A stretch of 64,000 nt of DNA. Origin: Micromussa lordhowensis. Lineage: Eukaryota > Cnidaria > Anthozoa > Scleractinia > Lobophylliidae. The notes beneath the pieces are model-generated. The model saw only the letters and a list, made by a program, of their open reading frames with translations. It was not told the DNA's origin and ran no database searches. Position 1 is the stretch's first letter. Every line of letters starts with the position of its first letter. Positions 33,272 to 42,185 of the stretch are shown here, piece after piece. The stretch lies in assembly GCA_964020085.1 (NCBI GenBank), contig OZ026596.1:8327739-8391738 (forward strand), in the 5' to 3' direction. The translations under genes were made by a program, and so were the position numbers.

Positions 33272-35191
33272 ATGGCATATCATCTGTGCATAGAAGCTTC
33301 ATCTGCGAGCGCTCCAATGGCTGACGATAGCAAAACCAACATCTTACATTTGGAGTTCTATGGAACTGGTCGAGATGACTACCGAGTTAGTTACGAAAAA
33401 CTGGAACGCACTTTACTGACAGAGTATCTCAAACTACGTGACGGGTCTGATTTTCACCAGAAACTCATGAAGTTGACATTTAACATTTCGCCGGCAGACC
33501 AAACGAATCTCTTCTGCAGAAGCGTTCTGGAGAGAGGAATCTTTTGTCGTCAACGAGTCTACTTCTTCCTTGGTCACTCCGATGAACAACTGAAGAAAAA
33601 GTCATGTTTCTTGATGAGTGCCTCGCATGAAAAAATTAACGAGCTTTTGGCGCAGTTTGGCGACTTTACGGAAGAGCGAAACATAGGAAAGCGGGCAAGA
33701 AAAATTGGCATGCTCTTCTCGACCCTGAACGAGCCTCTGGACTTGGCTGCAGATGAGTACGAAGTTGAGCCAGAGACGAGACGTGGAGTTTTCAGATCCC
33801 AGTCCTTGGCCGATGGATGTGGTTTGATGCCCCGGGAATTCTCGTCCGCAATACAAGAGCTCTTTGAGCTCAATCATCAGCCCAGCGCCGTCTATGTCCG
33901 CTATCGAGGCATCGAGGGTATGCTGGTACTCAAAGAAGATTTGCCTGAAGTTAAACTGCTGTTCCACAGCTCAATGCAGAAGTTTGTCACCCCAAATGAG
34001 AACATGCCTGAAGATATCGGCTTCGCTGATATCGTAGATTATTCCCGCCCTTACGTCAACGGATACCTCGACAATCGAATGGTCATGCTTCTGGCCGAGG
34101 CAGGAGTTTCCTTTGTGCATCTCGAAGATTTGCAGGCAGGTTACTACGAGTTAATGGAAAACATGATCAGAAATACGGCGGCTGCTGAATACTTTCTGCG
34201 TTTAAGAGGCGAAGTCCAGTTCCTGGAACACATTCATGAGAACGGAGTTGACGATCGCGTTAAAGACTACTTTAAGCTTTTACTGATAAAAGAGTTGGAC
34301 AAGATGAAGACAGCCGCGTACACGAGAATATTGGTCCCCAAGTCCCGAGTCGTGTTCGTCGTTCGTGATCCTTACAGCAAGTTGAAGCAAGGCGAGTGTC
34401 ACTTCAATCCAATGATACCCGACGACGATAACAGTTTTACCAATGCAGGAAAAATTGTCCTCGTGCACATGCCATGCTATCATCCTGGAGATGTGCAAGT
34501 CTTAAAGCTCAATCACAAGATGCCTGGGTACGAAAACTTGAGGGACTGTTTGGTGCTGTCCACCAATGACCCATGCCATGGAATGTTCGACGGCGTCCAA
34601 GGAAATCGCTTCTTTGTTAGCTGGGACACTGATCTCATTCCAAGTACAACAGAAGCACCGTGTGAGTATTTGCCGACAATCACAGCTAAACTTCGGGGGG
34701 CTTCTGCCAAGTCCGTGTCGAATTTTTCCGCGAAGATGAAAAAGAGTCCAAGGAATGGGTATTTGACAGATAGAGAAGAAATGCTCCGGTACTTCGCCTC
34801 ATTCTCAGACGAGACAATGAAGATTGAAGAAGAATACATGAAATACGCGATTGCCTTGGGCCCATCATCAAAAGAATGCCGACAACTGAGCAAGCTGCTC
34901 TACCAAGCAGCAAGCTTCACCGAAGACACAGCTACTTTGCAGAAAAAGCTGGAACAAATCAAACAGTCAAGTGCCTGGGTGGACGAAGAAAAAGGTGACA
35001 TGAATGAATATGGTAATCTCCGACGTACACCGGAAGCGACCACCAGCGAGGTGCAGTGCTCTGTCCGCCTTACTATGCGCCGTTCAAGTCGATCCCACCT
35101 CCCTGGCAATGAGATATGGAAGAACATAAACACGAAAGCCGAAGCATTTCTGGACAGAATGCTGCGTGAAATTCACAAGTGCGTCGCTTAG
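33272..35191 (+). CDS. RdRP-5: RNA-dependent RNA polymerase paralogue, catalytic motif GVQGN
   Basis: A 639-residue uninterrupted frame. Landmarks are FFLGHSDEQLKKKSCFLMSA, ADGCGLMPREF, VRYRGIEGMLVLKEDL, SMQKFVTP, YSRPYVNGYLDNRMVMLLAE, VRDPYSKLKQGECHFNP and MPCYHPGDVQVLKL. The catalytic loop is G441-V-Q443-G-N445. All three Asp are lost, and the preceding RPHxxE segment is shortened. FFVSWDTDLIP after it is intact. The C-terminal third matches RdRP-6 closely (SKLLYQAASFTEDTATL and NEIWKNI). The ATG lies 61 bases after a strong acceptor (TTATCCTGCAG, ending 33211) that matches the one before RdRP-4. Two blocks are identical at the DNA level to RdRP-6. Predicted to be inactive as a polymerase. 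Confidence 0.94.
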   Translation: MAYHLCIEASSASAPMADDSKTNILHLEFYGTGRDDYRVSYEKLERTLLTEYLKLRDGSDFHQKLMKLTFNISPADQTNLFCRSVLERGIFCRQRVYFFLGHSDEQLKKKSCFLMSASHEKINELLAQFGDFTEERNIGKRARKIGMLFSTLNEPLDLAADEYEVEPETRRGVFRSQSLADGCGLMPREFSSAIQELFELNHQPSAVYVRYRGIEGMLVLKEDLPEVKLLFHSSMQKFVTPNENMPEDIGFADIVDYSRPYVNGYLDNRMVMLLAEAGVSFVHLEDLQAGYYELMENMIRNTAAAEYFLRLRGEVQFLEHIHENGVDDRVKDYFKLLLIKELDKMKTAAYTRILVPKSRVVFVVRDPYSKLKQGECHFNPMIPDDDNSFTNAGKIVLVHMPCYHPGDVQVLKLNHKMPGYENLRDCLVLSTNDPCHGMFDGVQGNRFFVSWDTDLIPSTTEAPCEYLPTITAKLRGASAKSVSNFSAKMKKSPRNGYLTDREEMLRYFASFSDETMKIEEEYMKYAIALGPSSKECRQLSKLLYQAASFTEDTATLQKKLEQIKQSSAWVDEEKGDMNEYGNLRRTPEATTSEVQCSVRLTMRRSSRSHLPGNEIWKNINTKAEAFLDRMLREIHKCVA

Positions 35192-35585
35192 GCCTACGCC
35201 CCATGCAGAGGCGAAGACTGGCATGTGATTATTCACCCGCGAGGCCTCTTAGCCTCGATGATGTCATCGCTACAAATTGACGTTTAAGGCCTGGGGAAAA
35301 AAAGTGCTCTGGGCACAGACTTTAACTTCACTTATTAATCGAGTTTTGAAGTAAGTTTTTCTTTTTCTTAATTAGTCTTAGTCAGCCACAATTGAAGTTC
35401 GTAGGCAAAACTAAAACGCGCCAGAGTGACGAGTTAGCTCGAAATCATGATTTTGAAGGGTTCGTGCTGCAACATGAACGCGATTTAAACGCGTTTTGAG
35501 CGCGTTGAACGCAGCATCGATAGAATTCCTATGAAATGTGCAAACTGAAAAGAGGTTTTGTATCAAAACAGGGACTGTTTGACCG

Positions 35586-35875
35586 TAGAGGACGGGCCAT
35601 ATTTTTTGAGGGGGGCAGGGTGGAGTTTTTCTGGGGCATTTGTTTTTCTCCCCCCCCCCCCCTTTGGTTGTGTGCATGTTTTTTGGTTGGCAATAGCTTG
35701 TGCAAGAATATTTCTCAATAAGTCAAACATAGGACCTGGTTAGTAGACAGCACTTGCTGACCCTTGCCCTGGCTCTCCTAGCACGATTTTTTTTTATTCA
35801 GCAGTTTTTGCTATGCAGGAATATTTTTTGGAAATTGCCTAACCCTCCCTCAGAAAAAAAATGGTCCATCCCTAA
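35586..35875. repeat. MITE-like repeat, family shared with 57288-57599
   Basis: Ends AGGACGGGCCATATTTTTTG and AAAAATGGTCCATCCCTAAG are inverted. An internal GGGGCA/TGCCC-type pair and a poly-C run lie at 35651-35662. A second member of the family lies at 57288-57599. Confidence 0.6.
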
Positions 35876-36339
35876 GAACGAGAAGATTGTATAAACTGCA
35901 TAGCCACAACGCGGAGTTTCACTGTATACCCTATGTAAATAGTAAGATAAAACGTTAGATAGATGGATAGCACTTATAACCGTTATGAAATGTGTTTTAA
36001 CGATTTTGTTATTATACTAGTTTCAGATAAGCCCCATGAGGAGACCAAATTAACTATGTATATATGTTTTACTCCAGCGTTATATGATCAACTCAATTAT
36101 AAATTAGCTTTACAATTAATCGCTTGCTTTTTTATGCCTTTTTTATGCCATGCTTGGCAAAGGTTATAAGGTTATAATTAAGTACAAGTCTGTTGGACAA
36201 GGCGTAAGATTCCGTTCAATTTCTACAAAACCTTGCCAAGCATTTAATCTGTAAATTACCCAATGAAAAATATTTATGGGGTCCACTAAATTCATTTATA
36301 AGTTATACGCATCGGCGTTTCGGACAGGATCCACTGTTG
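35876..36339. other. intergenic, nothing recognisable
   Basis: AT-rich sequence without supported genes or clear repeats. Confidence 0.3.
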
Positions 36340-37275
36340 ATATGGTTATCAGCTCCCAGGATGGGGGGGGGGGGAGGGGGAGGGGCGGCTCACTCTTTTA
36401 TATGGGCTATATAGGTATGTACGGACTCAAAGGGTATGGTTTTTCAGTCGTTTTGGTCAAAACTAGGGCACTCAGGTTTTAAATAGGGTATCGAGGTTTT
36501 GGTCAGGTCATTAAGGCGGGGGTAAACATGAATAGGCGTGAAATTTGAAGTGATATAAAAAAGGAAATTGTTAGGATTGAGATGGGTTGGAAACACTACC
36601 AGACAGTTGACCCCCGCAAAAGAGAGCCCCAGGTTGTTGGAGGACTGTTTGGTATCTGTCTACTAATTCTTCACTTCAAATTTCAATTTTCCAAATCCAT
36701 CAAATCTTCAACATTTCATATTTTCCTCAATTTAACCTATCCTTTGAGAAAAAAATATCTCTTTCCCAAAATGCCCAAAAATCACCCAAAAATTTACACA
36801 AAACCGCCAAACAGTGGTTAATGAGATAAGCAGAGAGATTTAGTGTCGCTTGAAACGTGACCGATATTCTCTCTGTATTAGTACTGGCCCTGAAGAAGAC
36901 TAGCTCTGCTAGTCGAAATATTGGCCCATTAAAGTTTCAATTGCCCTTGCGGTAGTACCAGCCTTGCTATCAAATTGGTTTTGTTTACACTTCAAGTGAC
37001 GTCTGGTGCGTGAATTTCTACAAGAGATCCGGCAACAGAGTGGCCAAGTTGTTTTGTTCGACGTTGTGTGGTTTTCCTGCATTCAATCGTTTGTGACCGA
37101 TATATTGGCAGAAAGGCCGTGTTAAGCGACGTCAAAACAGCTTTCACCTTGTACCCCTGCCTTAATAGATGGGGGAAAATCGCAGATTTTGGTCATAAAT
37201 AGGGTAAGGGTTTTGGGAAGCGGGCCGCACACCCACACCCAATGTTTCTAGGAGTACCCCCCGAGGGGGAGGTAT
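36340..37275. repeat. dispersed repeat (GGGTATGGTTTTT family) split by a MITE
   Basis: Shares GGGCTATATAGGTATGTACG-like sequence, AGGGTATGGTTTTT, TAAATAGGGTAAGGGT and GAGTACCC-CC with 55900-56085. The flanks join across the TTAA element at 36511-37165. It contains a G-run of about 12 at 36364. Confidence 0.65.
36511..37165. mobile_element. TTAA-flanked MITE, GGCGGGGGTA family (copy 3, enlarged)
   Basis: Begins TTAAGGCGGGGGTAAACATG and ends TTGTACCCCTGCCTTAA. It shares the CAGACAGTTG and TTGAGAAAAA interior words with copies 2 and 4. It is about 240 bases longer than those copies because of extra sequence around 36885-37140. That extra sequence begins with the small hairpin CCTGAAGAAGACTAGCTCTG. 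Confidence 0.75.
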
Positions 37276-38772
37276 CAGCTATACCATCATATCATTTACT
37301 TACGTAATTGAGAATCAAACCACGCGCAGGATGTACGACGGAAAGCGTCTTTACAAAACAGAAAATTCCTTAACACAGGTCCAAAATAAAAGGTACGCTG
37401 GTTGGCTGGGTAAACGGCGTTTCGCCGTAATTCTCGAACAAAACATGACCCGCGCTCGAACGCTCTGAATAATTTGGCTCGACACGGACAAGCTAAAGTC
37501 GTTTACGTACACGCTTTATTTTTTATCTGAACCTTGCCAAATGTTTTTGCCAATGAACTTTGAACGTCACGCAAGAGATAGTCACAACTCTGACATCATA
37601 AGTGATATTTTTTCGCGGATCTCACGTGAAGGTCATTCATTTATCCTTATAAGAGAGAATGAGTAATAACAACAACGGCAAGTTTCGAGATCAGTAGGAA
37701 ACAGATTTGTCAAACTCAATTAACTATTCAAAAGATGGAAGAATTAGTTTTCGCAATTTATGATCGGTAAAGATCATAATTTTGACATTAAATCTCGACT
37801 TCATCATGTTAGCGACCATCTGAAACAACCCAGAGAGCCTCGGGACTCCTCGGGAACCCCTCGGGACTCCTCGGGAACCCCTCGGGACCAAGTATTCTGG
37901 TTCACTTCTCAATAGCCTCCGTTTGCTTCAGTCACAACGTTTTTGGACGAGTAGCATTGGGGACGAAATTGCTGAGTTCTCAGAAATCGGCCGGAAGTTA
38001 CACAAAACCCTGGAGAATCGATGAGATTCACTGTTGATAATTTTCTCGTCCAAAGCTATAGAGGAACTGAAAATTTTCCTTGACAGAGATAGGTAAAAGG
38101 AAATTATAAAGTGAAGGTATACTTGTCAGAGTTTAGACTCAAGTTCAATTTGATTTTGGGAAGTGGGTAATTGCTGGAAGATTAATTAAGTTTTATTCTC
38201 AAATTGAAATGAACTTCCGGCAGGACTTCCAGCGTTTTTGCAGATTTCGCTGGGTTTTTGCACTAATTTTTAAGCTAAGCTTTCAATCCAATATGAACGT
38301 TAACGCAATTTGTTCTTATGAGACTAGAGTGAAAGTTTGGACATTCCGAAACCTTGACAGCACATTTTAAATCGATCGACTTTTGTTTGGAAGTTGTAAC
38401 TACTGTTTTGAAGGTTTCTTGCAGTAGATATTTCCTTGATATTTCCTTTCGAGTTGGGAATCCTGGTGAATGTTTAGTTAACAACCAGATACGGGCAATC
38501 ACTGAGAAAAAATATAGCTGTCTATTACCACGAATGCTTGCAATGATAAACTAATTTATATGAATGAACAGATACTTTCGAGCTTTTTGGGGTAGGTACG
38601 AAATGTCCGTTTTTATATAGTTATAAAATCAGTCGTGCAAAACTTTAAGTACCATATGCCTGTATAAAATTGCAGTGGAAATTTAAAACCACGTAAGTCT
38701 GTCCATTTTCGAATGTTGACGATTGCCACCAAAAGTTACGTGTAACAACAAACCGCCGGGAATTTCCCTTTT
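37276..38772. other. upstream region of RdRP-6
   Basis: No gene is seen. 37848-37890 holds a short tandem repeat of CTCGGGAACCC/CTCGGGACTC units. 37930-38092 resembles 47440-47640 (TGAGTTCTCAGAAA then CCGGAAGTTA) and ends in a donor-like GATAG|GTAAAAG. It may be another duplicated 5' segment. Confidence 0.35.
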
Positions 38773-38990
38773 ATGACCTCTTAGATAAAGATAGTTGGGC
38801 ATCAAGACAAAGCCGCATTCAATTTCCCTTGTTTATGATACTTTTGTCATTTTCAAGTCCTCGTCTGTGAGCGAAGTTGATTGCAGCGGAGAAGGAAGAA
38901 TTGTTCACTTGAGAGGTAAGGTGAATAGAGTGTTTGCTACTTTAGAGTAAAGCGGGCGGTTTGTTGATCGACTGATTTTATATCATAGGG
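38773..38990 (+). promoter_or_regulatory. probable promoter/5' UTR exon of RdRP-6 with splice donor at 38916
   Basis: Homologous to 22566-22810 upstream of RdRP-4. Both have GGGCATCAAGACAAAGCCGC and a consensus donor (here CACTTGAGAG then GTAAGG). The corresponding acceptor CTGTTATCTTACAG ends at 41582, giving an inferred 2.7 kb 5' UTR intron. Conserved sequence continues past the donor into the intron, so it reflects duplication as well as any constraint. Confidence 0.5.
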
Positions 38991-39049
38991 AATATTCAAG
39001 ACTCACACGACACTCAATTCCTCCAGTCCATAGGCTAGTCTCCCTTCAT

Positions 39050-40530
39050 GTCTGTTAGAATTCAGGTTGCTAAATATCCCAAAAGGAGCTAAGAAAGTCA
39101 AGGAAGTGAAGTTGCTTCTCGTTAAAAAAACTGGTCTCTCTATTTCAAGCAGGATTGGGGCCATGTAACAAGCTATAGCCAAGAAGAGCTAAAAACATCT
39201 TTGATGCATTGGTAATGAATTTGGAAAGCAAATCGAAAGTGATGACGTTGCGAATTTTCGTACGACAGAATTCTTTAGAACCTTATCCAAGATTCTCGTT
39301 CCTTAGCGATGTGTTTGTACTTCAGAACGATTTTCCTTTACATTTGTGTCGATCAAAACATAGGTCGATTCAAACCAGTTCGGGAATAAATAAATTTAAT
39401 GCGTCAATTAAACTTACACTAGATTCCTCTAGTTCGAAGGAACAATTAGGCTAGTCTCTCATCGTGTTTCCTAAAGTTCGGGTTGTTCAATTGTTCAAGT
39501 GTAGCTAACGAAGTAAAGATGCTACTCGTGAAGAAATTGATGTCTCTAGCTCAAGCAGAATTGGAGGATATGTAACTAGTGAAGCGGTAATGTGATGTAT
39601 CGATAAGGGATTTGGTGGAGCAAATCGAAAGTGATGACGTTGCGAAATAAATTCATGCGTCGATTTAATACACTTACACTAGATTCCTCTAGTTCATAGG
39701 GACAAAGGCTAGTCTCTCATCATCTCAGCTAAACTTCGTGTTGTTCAATTGTCCACTAGTCCATAGTTCAAGCTTAATTGTCAAGAAGCGGTTATAACAT
39801 GTTTGACTGTACATGTACGTTGAGATTTGAGAATGGATTTGATAGAGCCTGCAAATCGAAAGTGATTACGTTACGAATTTTCGTGCGACAGAATTCTTTA
39901 GAACCTTATCCAAGATTCTCGTTCCTTAGCGATGTGTTTGTACTTCACAACGATTTTCCTTTACATTTGTGTCGATCAAAACATAGGTCGATTCGAGCCA
40001 GTTCGGGAATAAATTAATTTAATGCGTCAATTAAACTTACACTAGATTCCTCTAGTTCGAAGGAACAATTAGGCTAGTCTCTCATCGTGTTTCCTAAAGT
40101 TCGGGTTGTTCAATTGTTCAAGTGTAGCTAAGGAAGTAAAGATGCTACTCGTGAAGAAATTGATGTCTCTAGCTCAAGCAGAATTGGAGGAAATGTAACT
40201 AGTCAAGAAGCCCGCGGTAATGACATGTTTGATGCATCGATAAGGGGGATTTGGTGGAGCAAATCGAAAGTGATGACGTTGCGAAATAATTTAATACACT
40301 TACACTAGATTCCTCTAGTTCATAGGGACATAGGCTAGTCTCTCATCATCTCTGCTAAACTTCGTGTTGTTCAATTGTCCACTAGTCCCTAGTTCAAGCT
40401 TAATTGTCAAGAAGCGGTTATAACATGTTTGATGCGTTGAGATTGGATTTGATAGAGCCTGCAAATCGAAAGTGATGACGTTGCGAAATTTCGTACAACT
40501 GAATTCTTGGAGATTCACATGCACTTCAGA
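39050..40530. repeat. two-tier tandem repeat, about 0.61-0.62 kb period
   Basis: The marker GCAAATCGAAAGTGATGACG starts at 39228, 39851 (one change) and 40461, giving periods of 623 and 610. A second marker, CTTACACTAGATTCCTCTAG, occurs at about 39413, 39672, 40037 and 40308, alternating about 260 and 365 bases. Each large unit is thus itself two related subunits. Open frames here repeat with the DNA and look non-genic. It lies inside the inferred RdRP-6 5' UTR intron. Confidence 0.85.
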
Positions 40531-41128
40531 ACGTTTTCCTTTTCGATGTGTTGATCAGAACACTGGCCTGTGAGTTAAGTTACTTCCGTTAAATATTATT
40601 AATTAATAATTCGATTAATTGTTTTCTTGGTTCAGCTTTAAGGAAACTTTTCATATTCCCTTTGGGAAGCTAAGCCAGCTGTGAAATTCCACTCTTAATT
40701 TGTTTTGAAATCAATCCATGGCACATTTTTATTCCCTGATGTAAAACTATAACAACGAAACGAGGATAGAAGAAAACTACCAAAAGGATTCATCGCAAGG
40801 CAAATTTAACGCCTAGGAAGATAGGATGCTTTTAACAATCAGTCACGTGTGACCTTGTATTTGTACATGTAAATCCTCATTGGTTTTTAAAATGTTTATC
40901 GGCGCATTTTGTTCGTCAAAACCAAAAGTAAAATAAAACATCGTTTATATAATAATTATCCCCATATTTTCACTCTATCTTGCCATAAGTATTTCTATTA
41001 TTCTTTCATTGTATTTAGGCCACTCGTGCATCTTCTGGATGCCTATTTTTCACTTATGCGATCATTTAAAATTTAAAGGTGCTCGTTTCACACTCGTTTC
41101 ATAGCATGCAGCTGTTTGCCTGAGGTCG
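40531..41128. other. intergenic/intronic, nothing recognisable
   Basis: AT-rich sequence between the tandem array and the hairpin at 41129. No coding or repeat structure is seen. Confidence 0.3.
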
Positions 41129-41293
41129 AACAAATTGACGTCAGTTTTTCATGCGCCTGTCCTGTTATTGATCATGAATTTCGTCATAACATTGTTAAAG
41201 TAGCTGTGGATCCGCAGACTACTTTCACAATGTTATGACGAAATTCATTGCCAATAAAAGGGTAGACATCTGAAAAACTGACGTCAATTTGTT
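41129..41293. repeat. long hairpin
   Basis: AACAAATTGACGTCAGTTTT is inverted as AAAACTGACGTCAATTTGTT. An inner, stronger pair is ATGAATTTCGTCATAACATT and its complement around a short loop. Probably a MITE. Confidence 0.7.
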
Positions 41294-41586
41294 TTTTACA
41301 ATAACAAATCCTCAAATTGTTCGCTCATTGTGTCTGTCCGCTCATTAACAATGCAAATTAGCCAATGAGCGCGCGAGAATTTCTGCAGTCATTGTAAAAA
41401 AAAAAACATGGCAACAGCCTAGCATTATTGGTCCAGGATCCTTCAATTCCTGATCGAGTTCAAACCACGTCTAAATCCCAAGCCTCTACTACATGGTCTG
41501 TTTAAAGAAATCACTTATTAGAAATAAACGTAGATGAGATTCTGAACAAGAATGATGCTGTACTCTTTCTGTTATCTTACAGAAGA

Positions 41587-42172
41587 TTAAGGTGGTATGC
41601 TTCTCTAAAATATGGCGATGTTCATGGAAAATTCAATTTCTTGAAAATACAAGATTTAAGACTCTTGAACACTTGCCAAAAACATTTTGAAACGATCTGG
41701 CCGAATTTTCCTCTAGATGAGTGGGAAATTTAGGAAAGTTCACCTTGTTATAAGTTTTTACGTTGCAGTGGCCATAGCAACAGCTGTTTGGTATAAGAAC
41801 GTGACCAAAATATAAAACAATATAAAACAACATTGTTTGGGGGGGGGGGGAGAGGGGTGACAACAGATGAAAAAGGTGTTTTCATTCAAAAACAAAATAC
41901 TATTGTTAGTTCGAAAGCGTTAGTTTTGGGATTTGTCTCAACACTTTTGTCCATGATTGTAGGTTCACTGCACAGAAAAAACAGAAACTTACAGATATGC
42001 TTGTTTGACAGTCAAATCTTGTTTTGCAAAAGAGCAGGAAGTGTTGGCGTCAATACTATAAACCCTTCAAAATTCATCTTCTCTTCATGAGTGCAATCGC
42101 ACACAGTTGATCTTTTTTCACCATATTTAAACAAACGTTTTGGTCCCTTTTAGGCTATTGCACCACCTTAAA
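41587..42172. mobile_element. TTAA-flanked element inserted in the RdRP-6 5' leader
   Basis: Begins TTAAGGTGGTATGC and ends ATTGCACCACCTTAA, giving TTAA at both edges and short terminal inverted repeats. The left flank is the acceptor CTGTTATCTTACAG plus AAGA. The right flank is ATCAAGACTCTTCA plus the ATG. Removing the element restores a 22-base leader of the same length as, and similar to, that of RdRP-4. It contains a G-run of about 10 at 41838, upstream ATGs, and its own acceptor-like GGTCCCTTTTAG ending at 42153. Confidence 0.75.
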
Positions 42173-42185
42173 TCAAGACTCTTCA

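Noticed and set aside
37724..37912. Pro/Arg/Gly repeat peptide on the minus strand
   Set aside because: Produced by a short GC-rich tandem repeat (37848-37890) and not supported as a gene.
39209..40017. Paired open frames of about 80 residues (39209 and 39778)
   Set aside because: They lie in the tandem repeat and share sequence only because the DNA is duplicated. No domain is visible.
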